A stretch of 64,000 nt of DNA, from contig CM076148.1 in the NCBI GenBank assembly GCA_038025085.1, positions 16,012,501-16,076,500 on the forward strand, read 5' to 3'. Source of the DNA: Tetragonia tetragonoides (lineage: Eukaryota; Streptophyta; Magnoliopsida; Caryophyllales; Aizoaceae). Shown in pieces: positions 33,837-44,950 of the stretch (the first letter of the stretch is position 1; each line of letters opens with the position of its first letter). The notes under the pieces are model-generated. The model saw nothing but the letters and a program-made list of their open reading frames with translations, was not told where the DNA came from and did not search any database. Position numbers and translations under genes: made by a program.

Positions 33837-33944
33837 GAGTGGACTTCCTAGGAGGTCACCATCCTAGTACTACTCTCGCCCAAGCACGCTTAACTGCGGA
33901 GTTCTGATGGGATCCGGTGCATTAGTGCTGGTATGATCGCACCC
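33837..33944 (-). pseudogene. 5S rRNA copy 101, deletion at the 3' end
   Basis: About 9 nt of the 3' stem (gcaacacga on plus) are deleted and one more base is lost in box C; also G97A. The terminal stem of the RNA could not form. U1. Confidence 0.83.
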
Positions 33945-34166
33945 ATCAAACTGTTGCACAATATTTGTTTTAACCTTGTTCTTACAGTCATTTCTCACTT
34001 TTCGTGTGTCTCTTTTATTCGAAAATCAAAGGTTTGTACTTAAAACACAACACGTTTCCCGAAATCTTTTATACTAGTGTTATCTGATTCTAAACAGCGT
34101 TTTAAATAAAGCTACATAAAAATTAAAAAAATAAAAAAAAAATTTAAAAAATGAAGATTTAAAAAG

Positions 34167-34284
34167 GGGTGCAACACGAGGACTTCCCAGGAGGTCACCC
34201 ATCCTAATACTACTCTCGCCCAAGCACGCTTAACTGCGGAGTTCTGATGGGATCCGGTGCATTAGTGCTGGTATGATCGCACCC
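34167..34284 (-). rRNA. 5S rRNA gene, copy 102
   Basis: U2. C78T only. Confidence 0.95.
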
Positions 34285-34497
34285 ATCAATCTATTGCATA
34301 ATATTTTTTTTTAACCTTGTTCTTATAGCCATTTCTCACTTTTCGTGTGTCTCTTTAATTCGAAAATAAACAGTTTGTACGTAAAATCCAACACGTCTCC
34401 CGAAAAGTTTTATACTAGTGTTTTCTGATTCTAAACAGCGTTTTAAAAAAGGCTACATAAAAATAAAAAAAGTAAAAAAAAATGAAGATTTAAAAAG

Positions 34498-34614
34498 GCG
34501 TGCAACACGAGGACTTCCCGAAGGTCACCCATCCTAGTACTACTCTCGCCCAAGCACTCTTAACTGCGTAGTTCTGATGGGATCCGTTGCATTAGTGCTG
34601 GTATGATCGCACCC
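34498..34614 (-). rRNA. 5S rRNA gene, copy 103
   Basis: 117 nt with the box C lesion of copy 39. Other changes: 3'-end C, C57A, C46A, C28A. U1. Confidence 0.9.
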
Positions 34615-34836
34615 ATCAAACTGTTGCACAATATTTGTTTTAACCTTGTTCTTACAGTCATTTCTCACTTTTCGTGTGTCTCTTTTATTCGAAAATCAAC
34701 GGTTTGTACATAAAACACAACACGTCTCCCGAAATCTTTTATACTAGTGTTATCTGATTCTAAACATCGTTTTAAATAAGGCTGCATAAAAATAAAAAAA
34801 ATAAAAAAAAAAATTTAAAAATGAGGATATAAAAAG

Positions 34837-34954
34837 GGGTGCAACACGAGGACTTCCCAAGAGGTCATCCACCCTGGTACTATTCTCGCCCAAGCACGCT
34901 TAACTGCGGAGTTCTGATGGGATCCGGTGCATTAGTGCTGGTATGATCGCACCC
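34837..34954 (-). rRNA. 5S rRNA gene, copy 104
   Basis: U1. Changes: C95T, G87A, A83G, T79C, G72A, four of them in or beside box C. Confidence 0.92.
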
Positions 34955-35176
34955 ATCAAACTATTGCACAATATTTGTTTTAACCTTGTTCTTACAGCCA
35001 TTTCTCACTTTTCGTGTGTCTCTTTTATTCGAAAATCAACGGTTTGTACGTAAAACCCAACACGTCTCCCAAAATCTTTTATACTAGTGTTTTCTAATTC
35101 TAAACAACGTTGTAAATAAGGCTACATAAAAATAAAAATACTAAAAATAAATTTAAAAAAATGAAGATTTAAAAAG

Positions 35177-35294
35177 GGGTGCAACAAGAGGACTTCCCAG
35201 GAGGTCACGCATCCTAGTACTACTCTCGCCCAAGCACGCTTAACTGCGGAGTTCGGATGGTATCCGGTGCATTAGTGCTGGTATCATCGCACCC
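35177..35294 (-). rRNA. 5S rRNA gene, copy 105
   Basis: U1. Changes: G108T, G86C, A40C, C34A, C10G. Confidence 0.92.
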
Positions 35295-35516
35295 ATCAAA
35301 ATATTGCATAATATTTGATTTAACCTTGTTCTTACAGCCATTTCTCACTTTTCGGGTGTCTCTTTTATTCGAAAATCAACGGTTTGTACTTAAAACACAA
35401 CACGTCTCCCGAAATCTTTTCTACTAGTGTTTTCTGATTCTAAACAACGTTTTAAATAAGGCTACATAAAAATAAAAAAAATAAAAAAAAATTTAACAAA
35501 ATGAAGATTTAAAAAG

Positions 35517-35700
35517 GGGTGCAACACGAGGACTTCCCAGGAGGTCACCCATCCTAGTAATACTCTCGCCCAAGCACGCTTAACTGCGGAGTTCTGATGG
35601 GATCCGGTGCGTTAGTGCTGGTATGATCGCACCCATCCGGTGCATTAGTGCTGGTATGATCGCACCCATCCGGTGCATTAGTGTTGGTATGATCGCACCC
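35517..35700 (-). rRNA. 5S rRNA gene, copy 106, with two extra 33-bp 5' repeats
   Basis: Starts at 35634, 35667 and 35700 (184 bp). G75T in the body, T24C inner, G17A outer. Followed by copies 107-108 as copy 40 is followed by 41-43. U1. Confidence 0.9.
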
Positions 35701-35923
35701 ATCAAACTGTTGCACAATATTTGTTTTAACCTTGTTTTTACAGTCATTTCTCACTTTTCCTGTATCTCTTTTATTCGAAAACCAACGGTTTCTACTTAAA
35801 ACACAACACGTCTCCCGAAATCTTTTATACTAGTGTTTTCTGATTCTAAACAACGTTTTAAATAAGGGTACATAAAAATAAAAAAATAAAAATAAAAATT
35901 TAAAAAAAGGAAGATTTAAAAAG

Positions 35924-36041
35924 GGGTGCAACACGAGGACTTCCCAGGAGGTCACCCATCCTAGTACTAATCTCGCCCAAGCACGCTTAACTGCGGGGTT
36001 TTGATGGGATCCGGTGCATTAGTGTTGGTATGATCGCAGCC
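35924..36041 (-). rRNA. 5S rRNA gene, copy 107
   Basis: U2. Changes: G72T, T45C, G41A, G17A, G3C. Confidence 0.92.
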
Positions 36042-36264
36042 ATCAATCTATTGCACAATATTTGTTTTAACCTTGTTCTTACAGCCATTTCTCACTTTTC
36101 GTGTGTCTCTTTTATTCGAAAATCAACGGTTTCTACTTAAAACACAACATGTCTCCCGAAATCTTTTATACTAGTGTTTTCTGATTCTAAACAACGTTTT
36201 AAATAAGGCTACATAAAAATAAAAAAAATAAAATAAAAATTTAAAAAAATAAAGATTTAAAAAG

Positions 36265-36382
36265 GGGTGCAACACGAGGACTTCCCAGGAGGTCACCCAT
36301 CCTTGTTCTACTCTCGCCCAAGCACGCTTAACTGCGGAGTTCTGATGGGATCCGGTGCATTAGTGCTGGTATGATCGCACCC
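36265..36382 (-). rRNA. 5S rRNA gene, copy 108
   Basis: U2. Changes: T79A, T76A. Confidence 0.94.
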
Positions 36383-36604
36383 ATCAATCTATTGCACAAT
36401 ATTTGTTTTAACCTTGTTCTTACAACCACTTCTCACTTTTCGTGTGTCTCTTTTATTCGAAAATCAACGGTTTCTACTTAAAACACAACACGTCTCCCGA
36501 AATCTTTTATACTTGTGTTTTCTGATTCCAAAACACCGTTTTAAATAAGGCTACATAAAAATTAAAAAAATAAAATAAATTTTAAAAAATGAAGATTTAA
36601 AAAA

Positions 36605-36722
36605 GGGTGCAACACGAGGACTTCCCAGGAGGTCACCCATCCTAGTACTACTCTCGACCAAGCACGCTTAACTACGGAGTTCTAATGGGATCCGGTGCAT
36701 TAGTGCTGGTATGATCGCACCC
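36605..36722 (-). rRNA. 5S rRNA gene, copy 109
   Basis: U1 (ccaactattgc). Changes: G66T, C49T, C39T. Confidence 0.93.
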
Positions 36723-36888
36723 ATCCAACTATTGCACAATATTTGTTTTAACCTTTTTCTTACAGTCATTTCTCACTTTTCGTGTGTCTCTTTTATTCGA
36801 AAATCAACGGTGTGTACTTAAAACACAACACGTCTCCCGAAATCTTTTATACTAGTGTTTTCGGATTCTAAACAGCGTTTTAAATAAG

Positions 36889-37006
36889 GGGTGCAACACG
36901 AGGACTTCACAGGAGGTCACCCATCCTAGTACTACTCTCGCCCAAGCACGCTTAACTGCGGAGTTCTGATGGGATCCGGTGCATTAGTGCTGGTATGATC
37001 TCACCC
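36889..37006 (-). rRNA. 5S rRNA gene, copy 110 (terminator deleted)
   Basis: The A/T-rich half of the downstream spacer is gone: the gene abuts gttttaaataag directly, so only TT and TTT follow the RNA. Changes: G98T, C6A. U2. Confidence 0.92.
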
Positions 37007-37235
37007 ATTAATCTATTGCACAATATTTGTTTTAACCTTGTTCTTGCAGCCATTTGTCACTTTTCGTGTGTCTCTTTTATTCGAAAATCAACGGTTTGTA
37101 CGTAAAACCCAACACGTCTCCCGAAATCTTTTATACTAGTGTTTTTTGATTCTAAACGGCGTTTTAAATAAGGCTACATAAAAATAAAAAATAAAAATAA
37201 AAATAAAAAATTTAAAAAAATGAAGAATTAAAAAA

Positions 37236-37353
37236 GGGTGCAACACGAGGACTTCCCAGAAGGTCACCCATCCTAGTACTACTCACGCCCAAGCACGCTT
37301 CACTGCGGAGTTCTGATGGGATCCGGTGCATTAGTGCTGGTATGATCACACCC
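37236..37353 (-). rRNA. 5S rRNA gene, copy 111
   Basis: U1 with GT at -13/-12. Changes: C94T, A69T, T53G, C6T. Confidence 0.93.
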
Positions 37354-37574
37354 ATCAAACTATTACACAATATTTGTTTTAACCATGTTCTTACAGTCAT
37401 TTCTCACTTTTCGTGTGTATCTTTTATTCGAAAATCAACGGTTTCTACTTAAAACACAACACGTCTCCCGAAATATTTTATACTAGTGTTTTCTGATTCT
37501 AAACAACGTTTTAAATAAGGCTACATAAAAATTAAAAAAATTAAAAAAATTAAAAAAAATGAAGATTTAAAAAA

Positions 37575-37692
37575 GGGTGCAACACGAGGACTTCCCAGGA
37601 GGTCACCCATCCTAGTACTACTCTCGCCCAAGCACGCTTAACTGCGGAGTTCTGATGGGATCTGGTGCATTAGTGCTGGTATGATCGCACCC
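37575..37692 (-). rRNA. 5S rRNA gene, copy 112
   Basis: U1. G30A only, which removes the BamHI site. Confidence 0.95.
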
Positions 37693-37904
37693 ATCAAACT
37701 ATTGCACAATATTTCTTTTAACCTTGTTCTTACAGTCATTTCTTACTTTTCGTGTGTTTGTTTTATTCGAAAATCAACGGTTTGTACTTAAAACACAACA
37801 CGTCTCCCGAAATCTTTTATACTAGTGTTTTCTGATTCTAAACAGCGTTTTAAATAAGGCTACATAAAAATAAAAAAACATTTAAAAAAATGAAGTATAA
37901 AAAG

Positions 37905-38022
37905 GGGTGCAACACAAGGACTTCCCAGGAGGTCACCCATCCTAGTATTACTCTCGCCCAAGCATGCTTAACTGCGGAGTTCTGATGGGATCCGGTGCAT
38001 TAATGCTTGTATGATCGCACTC
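37905..38022 (-). rRNA. 5S rRNA gene, copy 113
   Basis: U3. Changes: C107T, G75A, G58A, C20T, C15A, G2A. Confidence 0.92.
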
Positions 38023-38243
38023 ATCAATCTTTTCCACAATATTTGTTTTAACCTTGTTCTTACAGCCATTTCTCACTTTTCGTGTGTCTCTTTTATTCGA
38101 AAATCAACGGTTTTTTCTTAAAACACAACACGTCTCCCGAAATCTTTTATACTAGTGTTTTCTGATTCTAAACAGCGTTTTAAATAAGGGTACATAAAAA
38201 TTAAAAAAATAAAATAAAATTTAAAAACATGAAGATTTAAAAC

Positions 38244-38361
38244 GTGTGCGACACGACGACTTCCCAGGAGGTCACCCATCCTAGTACTACTCTCGCCCAA
38301 GCGCGCTTAACTTCGGAGTTCTGATGGGATCCGGTGCATTAGTGCTGGTATGATCGCACCC
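38244..38361 (-). rRNA. 5S rRNA gene, copy 114
   Basis: U2. Changes: one at the 3' end, T112C, C105G, T59C, C49A. Confidence 0.92.
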
Positions 38362-38578
38362 ATCAATCTATTGCACAATATTTGTTTTAACCTTGTTCTT
38401 ACAGCCATTTCTCACTTTTCGTGTGTCTCTTTTATTCGAAAATCAACGGTTTCTACTTAAAACACAACACGTCTCCCGAAATCTTTTATACTAGTGTTTT
38501 TTGATTCTTAACAGCGTTTTAAATAAGGCTACATAAAAATTAAAAAAATAAAAAAAATTTAAAAAATGATTTAAAAAA

Positions 38579-38696
38579 TTGTGCAACACGAGGACTTCCC
38601 AGGAGGTCACCCATCCTAGTACTACTCTCGCCAAAGCACGCTTCACTGCAGAGTTCTGATGGGATCCGGTGCATTAGTGCTGGTATGATCGCACCC
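38579..38696 (-). rRNA. 5S rRNA gene, copy 115
   Basis: U1. 3' end reads CACAA instead of CACCC. Changes: G64T, T53G, C47T. Confidence 0.92.
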
Positions 38697-38862
38697 ATCC
38701 AACTATTGCACAATATTTGTTTTAACCTTTTTCTTACAGTCATTTCTCACTTTTCGTGTGTCTCTTTTATTCGAAAATCAACGGTGTGTACTTAAAACAC
38801 AACACGTCTCCCGAAATCTTTTATACTAGTGTTTTCGGATTCTAAACAGCGTTTTAAATAAG

Positions 38863-38980
38863 GGGTGCAACACGAGGACTTCACAGGAGGTCACCCATCC
38901 TAGTACTACTCTCGCCCAAGCACGCTTAACTGCGGAGTTCTGATGGGATCCGGTGCATTAATGCTTGTATGATCGCACTC
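38863..38980 (-). rRNA. 5S rRNA gene, copy 116 (terminator deleted)
   Basis: Same downstream spacer deletion as copy 110. The gene's 5' part and U3 promoter instead match copy 113 (C20T, C15A, G2A), so this unit is a recombinant of the two. Also G98T. Confidence 0.92.
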
Positions 38981-39203
38981 ATCAATCTTTTCCACAATAT
39001 TTGTTTTAACCTTGTTCTTACAGCCATTTCTCACTTTTCGTGTGTCTCTTCTATTTGAAAATCAACGGTTTCTACATAAAACACAACACGTCTCCCGAAA
39101 TCTTTTATACTAGTGTTTTCTGATTCTAAACAACGTTTTAAATAAGGGTACATAAAAATAAAAAAAATGAAATAAAAATTTAAAAAAATGAAGAATTAAA
39201 AAA

Positions 39204-39321
39204 GGGTGCAACACGAGGACTTCCCAGGAGGTCACCCATCCTAGTACTACTCTCGCCAAAGCACGCTTAATTGTGGAGTTCTGATGGGATCCGGTGCATT
39301 AGTGCTGGTATGATCGCACCC
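39204..39321 (-). rRNA. 5S rRNA gene, copy 117
   Basis: U2. Changes: G64T, G51A, G48A. Duplicate of copy 128. Confidence 0.94.
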
Positions 39322-39533
39322 ATCAATCTATTGCACAATATTTGTTTTAACCTTGTTCTTACAGCCATTTCTCACTTTTCGTGTGTCTCTTTTATTCGAA
39401 AATCAACGGTTTCTACTTAAAATACAACACGTCTCCCGAAATCATTTATACTAGTGTTTTCTGATTCTAAACAGCGTTTTAAATAAGGCTAAATAAAAAT
39501 AAAAAAACATTTAAAAAAATGAAGTATAAAAAG

Positions 39534-39651
39534 GGGTGCAGCACGAGGACTTCCCAGGAGGTCACCCATCCTAGTACTACTCTCGCCTAAGCACGCTTCA
39601 CTGCGGAGTTCTGATGGGATCCGGTGCACTAGTGCTGGTATGATCGTACCC
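39534..39651 (-). rRNA. 5S rRNA gene, copy 118
   Basis: U3. Changes: T111C, G64A, T53G, A23G, G5A. Duplicate of copy 129. Confidence 0.93.
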
Positions 39652-39874
39652 ATCAATCTTTTCCACAATATTTGCTTTAACCTTGTTCTTACAGCCATTT
39701 CTCACTTTTCGTGTGTCTCTTTTATTTGAAAATCAACGGTTTCTACTTAAAACACAACACGTCTCCCGAAATCTTTTATACTAGTGTTTTCTGATTCTAA
39801 ACAACGTTTTAAATAAGGGTACATAAAAATAAAAAAAATAAAATAAAAATTTAAAAAAATGAAGAATTAAAAAG

Positions 39875-39992
39875 GGGTGCAACACGAGGAATTCCCAGGA
39901 GGTCTCCCATCCTAGTACTACTCTCGCCAAAGCACGCTTAATTGTGGAGTTCTGATGGGATCCGGTGCATTAGTGCTGGTATGATCGCACCC
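39875..39992 (-). rRNA. 5S rRNA gene, copy 119
   Basis: U2. Changes: G102T, T88A, G64T, G51A, G48A. Duplicate of copy 130. Confidence 0.93.
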
Positions 39993-40215
39993 ATCAATCT
40001 ATTGCACAATATTTGTTTTAACCTTGTTCTTACAGCCATTTCTCACTTTTCGTGTGTCTCTTTTATCCGAAAATCAACGGTTTCTACTTAAAACACAACA
40101 CGTCTCCCGAAATCTTTTATACTAGTGTTTTCTGATTCTAAACAACGTTTTAAATAAGGCTACATAAAAATAAAAAAAAATAAAAAAACATTTAAAAAAT
40201 TGAAGATTTAAAAAG

Positions 40216-40333
40216 GTGTGCAACACGAGGACTTCCCAGGAGGTCACCCATCCTAGTACTACTCTCGCCAAAGCACGCTTAACTGCGGTATTCTGATGGG
40301 AGCCGGTGCATTAGTGCTGGTATGATCGCACCC
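40216..40333 (-). rRNA. 5S rRNA gene, copy 120
   Basis: U2. Changes: one at the 3' end, G64T, T45A, C44T, A32C. Close to copies 131 and 135. Confidence 0.93.
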
Positions 40334-40554
40334 ATCAATCTATTGCACAATATTTGTTTTAACCTTGTTCTTACAGCCATTTCTCACTTTTCGTGTGTCT
40401 CTTTTATTCGAAAATCAACGGTTTCTACTTAAAACACAACACGTCTCCCGAAATCTTTTTTACTAGTGTTTTCTGATTCTAAACAGCGTTTTAAATAAGG
40501 CTACATAAAAATTAAAAAAATAAAAGGAATTTTAAAAAATGAAGATTTAAAAAA

Positions 40555-40672
40555 GGGTGCAACACGAGGACTTCCCAGGAGGTCACCCATCCTAGTACTA
40601 CTCTCGCCCAAGCACGCTTACCTGCGGAGTTCTGATGGGATCCGGTGCATTAGTGCTGGTATGATCGCACCC
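40555..40672 (-). rRNA. 5S rRNA gene, copy 121
   Basis: U2. T52G only. Confidence 0.95.
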
Positions 40673-40894
40673 ATTAATCTATTGCATAATATTTGTTTTA
40701 ACCTTGTTCTTACAGCCATTTCTCACTTTTCGTGTGTCTCTTTTATTCGAAAATCAACGGTTTCTACTTAAAACACAACACGTCTCCCGAAATCTTTTAT
40801 ACTAGTGTTTTCTGATTCTAAACAGCGTTTTAAATAAGGGTACATAAAAATTAAGAAAGTAAAATAAAATTTAAAAAAATGAAGATTTAAAAAA

Positions 40895-41012
40895 GGGTGC
40901 AACACGAGGACTTCCCAGGAGGTGACCCATCCTAGTACTACTCTCGCCCAAGCACGCTTAACTGCGGAGTACTGATGGGATCCGGTGAATTAGTGCTGGT
41001 ATGATCGCACCC
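40895..41012 (-). rRNA. 5S rRNA gene, copy 122
   Basis: U2. Changes: G89C (box C), A42T, G25T. Ancestor-type of copies 148, 160 and 172. Confidence 0.94.
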
Positions 41013-41232
41013 ATCAATCTATTGCACAATATTTTTTTTAACCTTGTTCTTACAGCCATTTCTCACTTTTCGTGTGTCTCTTTTATTCGAAAATCAACGG
41101 TTTCTACTTAAAACACAACACGTCTCCCGAAATCTTTTATACTAGTGTTTTCTGATTCTAGCAGCGTTTTAAATAAGGCTACATAAAAATTAAAAAAATA
41201 AAAAAAATTTAAAAAAATGAAGATTTAAAAAA

Positions 41233-41350
41233 GGGTGCAACACGAGGACTTCCCAGGAGGTCACCCATCCTAGTACTACTCTCGCCCAAGCACGCTTTAC
41301 TGCGGAGTTCTGATGGGATCCGGTGCATTAGTGCTGGTATGATCGCACCC
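41233..41350 (-). rRNA. 5S rRNA gene, copy 123
   Basis: U1. T53A only. Matches copies 149 and 161. Confidence 0.95.
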
Positions 41351-41571
41351 ATCAAACTATTGCACAATATTTGTTTTAACCTTGTTCTTACAGTCATTTC
41401 TCTCTTTTCGTGTGTCTCTTTTATTCGAAAATCAACGGTTTGTACTTCAAACACAACACGTCTCCCGAAATCTTTTATACTAGTGTTTTCTGATTCTAAA
41501 CAGCGTTTTAAATAAGGCTACATAAAAATTAAAAAAATAAAAAAAAATAAAAAAAATGAAGATTTAAAAAA

Positions 41572-41689
41572 GGATGCAACACGAGGACTTCCCAGGAGGT
41601 CACCCATCCTAGTACTACTCATGCCCAAGCACGCGTAACTGCGGAGTTCTGATGGGATCCGGTGCATTACTGCTGGTATGATCGCACCC
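41572..41689 (-). rRNA. 5S rRNA gene, copy 124
   Basis: U2 (gtattgc). Changes: C116T, A69T, G68A, A55C, C20G. Matches copies 150 and 162 except C20G. Confidence 0.93.
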
Positions 41690-41912
41690 ATCAATGTATT
41701 GCACAATATTTGTTTTAACCTTGTTCTTACAGCCATTTCTCACTTTTCGGGTGTCTCTTTTATTTGAAAATCAACGGTTTCTACTTAAAACACAACACGT
41801 CTCCCGAAATCTTTTATACTAGTGTTTTCTGATTCTAAACAACGTTTTAAATAAGGGTACATAAAAATAAAAAAAATAAAATAAAAATTTAAAAAAATGA
41901 AGATTTAAAAAG

Positions 41913-42030
41913 GGATGCAACACGAGGACTTCCCAGGAGGTCACCCATCCTACTACTACTCTCGCCCAAGCACGCTTAACTGCGGAGTTCTGATGGGATC
42001 CGGTGCATTAGTGCTGGTATGATCGCACCC
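41913..42030 (-). rRNA. 5S rRNA gene, copy 125
   Basis: U2. Changes: C116T, C78G. Matches copies 151 and 163, which add G3A. Confidence 0.94.
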
Positions 42031-42251
42031 ATCAATCTATTGCACAATATTTGTTTTAACCTTTTTCTTACAGCCATTTCTCACTTTTCGTGTGTCTCTT
42101 TTATTCGAAAAGCAACGGTTTCTACTTAAAACACAACACGTCTCCCGAAATCTTTTATACTAGTGTTTTCTGATTCTAAACAGCGTTTTAAATAAGGCTA
42201 CATAAAAATTAAAAAAATAAAAAAAATTTTAAAAAATGAAGATTTAAAAAA

Positions 42252-42369
42252 GGGTGCAACACGAGGACTTCCCAGAAGGTCACCGATTCTAATACTACTC
42301 TCGCCCAAGCACGCTTTACTGCGGAGTTCTGATGGGATCCGGTGCATTAGTGCTGGTATGATCGCACCC
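42252..42369 (-). rRNA. 5S rRNA gene, copy 126
   Basis: U2. Changes: C94T, G85C, G82A, C78T, T53A; box C strongly altered. Matches copies 152 and 164. Confidence 0.92.
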
Positions 42370-42590
42370 ATCAATCTATTGCACAATATTTGTTTTAACC
42401 TTGTTCTTACAGCCATTTCTCACTTTTCGTGTGTCTCTTTTATTCGAAAATCAACGGTTTCTACTTAAAACACAACACGTCTCCCGAAATCTTTTATACT
42501 AGTGTTTTCTGATTCTAAACAGCATTTTAAATAAGGCTACATAAAAATTAAAAAAATAAAAAAAATTTAAAAAAATGAAGATTTAAAAAA

Positions 42591-42708
42591 GTTTGCAACA
42601 CGAGGACTTCCCAGGAGGTCACCCATCCTAGTACTACTCTCGCCCAAGCACGCTTGACTGCGGAGTTTTGATGGGATACGGCGCATTAGTGCTGGTATGA
42701 TCGCACCC
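42591..42708 (-). rRNA. 5S rRNA gene, copy 127
   Basis: U2. Two changes at the 3' end, T53C, G41A, G31T, A27G. Its upstream spacer has the 13-bp deletion. Matches copies 153 and 165. Confidence 0.92.
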
Positions 42709-42918
42709 ATCAATCTATTGCACAATATTTGTTTTAACCTTGTTCTTACTTTTCATGGGTCTCTTTTATTCGAAAATCAACGGTTTCTACTTAAAATACA
42801 ACACGTCTCCCGAAATCATTTATACTAGTGTTTTCTGATTCTAAACAGCGTTTTAAATAAGGGTACATAAAAATAAAAAAAATGAAATAAAAATTTAAAA
42901 AAATGAAGAATTAAAAAA

Positions 42919-43036
42919 GGGTGCAACACGAGGACTTCCCAGGAGGTCACCCATCCTAGTACTACTCTCGCCAAAGCACGCTTAATTGTGGAGTTCTGAT
43001 GGGATCCGGTGCATTAGTGCTGGTATGATCGCACCC
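42919..43036 (-). rRNA. 5S rRNA gene, copy 128
   Basis: U2. G64T, G51A, G48A, as copy 117, 3715 bp away. Confidence 0.94.
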
Positions 43037-43248
43037 ATCAATCTATTGCACAATATTTGTTTTAACCTTGTTCTTACAGCCATTTCTCACTTTTCGTGTG
43101 TCTCTTTTATTCGAAAATCAACGGTTTCTACTTAAAATACAACACGTCTCCCGAAATCATTTATACTAGTGTTTTCTAATTCTAAACAGCGTTTTAAATA
43201 AGGCTACATAAAAATAAAAAAACATTTAAAAAAATGAAGTATAAAAAG

Positions 43249-43366
43249 GGGTGCAGCACGAGGACTTCCCAGGAGGTCACCCATCCTAGTACTACTCTCG
43301 CCTAAGCACGCTTCACTGCGGAGTTCTGATGGGATCCGGTGCACTAGTGCTGGTATGATCGTACCC
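43249..43366 (-). rRNA. 5S rRNA gene, copy 129
   Basis: U3. Same five changes as copy 118. Confidence 0.93.
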
Positions 43367-43589
43367 ATCAATCTTTTCCACAATATTTGCTTTAACCTTG
43401 TTCTTACAGCCATTTCTCACTTTTCGTGTGTCTCTTTTATTTGAAAATCAACGGTTTCTACTTAAAACACAACACGTCTCCCGAAATCTTTTATACTAGT
43501 GTTTTCTGATTCTAAACAACGTTTTAAATAAGGGTACATAAAAATAAAAAAAATAAAATAAAAATTTAAAAAAATGAAGAATTAAAAAG

Positions 43590-43707
43590 GGGTGCAACAC
43601 GAGGAATTCCCAGGAGGTCTCCCATCCTAGTACTACTCTCGCCAAAGCACGCTTAATTGTGGAGTTCTGATGGGATCCGGTGCATTAGTGCTGGTATGAT
43701 CGCACCC
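43590..43707 (-). rRNA. 5S rRNA gene, copy 130
   Basis: U2. Same five changes as copy 119. Confidence 0.93.
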
Positions 43708-43930
43708 ATCAATCTATTGCACAATATTTGTTTTAACCTTGTTCTTACAGCCATTTCTCACTTTTCGTGTGTCTCTCTTATTCGAAAATCAACGGTTTCT
43801 ACTTAAAATACAACTCGTCTCCCGAAATCTTTTATACTAGTGTTTTCTGATTCTAAACAACGTTTTAAATAAGGCTACATAAAAATAAAAAAAAATAAAA
43901 AAACATTTAAAAAATTGAAGATTTAAAAAG

Positions 43931-44048
43931 GGGTGCAACACGAGGACTTCCCAGGAGGTCACCCATCCTAGTACTACTCTCGCCAAAGCACGCTTAACTG
44001 CGGTGTTCTGATGGGAGCCGGTGCATTAGTGCTGGTATGATCGCACCC
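43931..44048 (-). rRNA. 5S rRNA gene, copy 131
   Basis: U2. Changes: G64T, T45A, A32C. Same as copy 135. Confidence 0.94.
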
Positions 44049-44272
44049 ATCAATCTATTGCACAATATTTGTTTTAACCTTGTTCTTACAGCCATTTCTC
44101 ACTTTTCGTGTGTCTCTTTTATTCGAAAATCAACGGTTTCTACTTTAAACACAACACGTTTCCCGAAATCTTTTATACTACTGTTTTCTGATTCTAAACA
44201 GCGTTTTAAATAAGGCTACATAAAAATAAAAAAAAATAAAAAAAATATTTAAAAAATGGAAGATTTAAAAAG

Positions 44273-44390
44273 GGGTGCAACACGAGGACTTCCCAGGAGG
44301 TCACCCATCCTAGTACTACTCTCACCCAAGCACACTTAACTGCAGAGTTCTGATGGGATCCGGTGCATTAGTGCTGGTATGATCGCAAAC
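44273..44390 (-). rRNA. 5S rRNA gene, copy 132
   Basis: U3. Changes: C67T, C57T, C47T, G3T, G2T. The -20 region is a run of T on plus. Pairs with copy 140. Confidence 0.92.
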
Positions 44391-44611
44391 ATCAATCTTT
44401 TCCACAATTTTTTTTTTAACCTTGTTCTTACAGCCATTTTTCACTTTTCGTGTGTCTCTTTTATTCGAAAATCAACGGTTTTTACTTAAAACACAACACT
44501 TCTCCCGAAATCTTTTATACTAGTGTTTTCTGATTCTAAACAGCGTTTTAAATAAGGCTACATAAAAATTAAAAAAATAAAAAAAATTTAAAAAGATGAA
44601 GATTTAAAAAA

Positions 44612-44729
44612 GGGTGCAACACGAGGACTTCCCAGGAGGTCACCCATCCTAGTACTACTCTCGCCCAAGCACGCTTCACTGCGGAGTTCTGATGGGATCC
44701 GGTGCACTAGTGCTGGTATGATCGCACCC
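44612..44729 (-). rRNA. 5S rRNA gene, copy 133
   Basis: U2. Changes: T53G, A23G. Confidence 0.94.
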
Positions 44730-44950
44730 ATCAATCTATTGCACAATATTTGTTTTAACCTTGTTCTTACAGCCATTTCTCACTTTTCGTGTGTCTCTTT
44801 TATTCGAAAATCAACGGTTTCTACTTAAAACACAACTCGTCTCCCGAAATCTTTTATACTAGTGTTTTCTGGTTCTAAACAGCGTTTTAAATAAGGCTAC
44901 ATAAAAATTAAAAAAATAAAAAAAATTTAAAAAAATGAAGATTTAAAAAA

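Larger units (their letters stand above)
40895..42760. repeat. Source block for copies 148-153 (8807-bp offset)
   Basis: Copies 123-127 recur as 149-153 at a constant 8807-bp offset (copy 122 to 148: 8806 bp), including a shared spacer oddity (gattctagcagcg, one base short). Confidence 0.83.
39204..44048. repeat. Four-unit block repeated at 3715 bp
   Basis: Copies 117-120 recur as 128-131 at a constant 3715-bp offset, with the same private gene changes and spacers. Confidence 0.83.
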
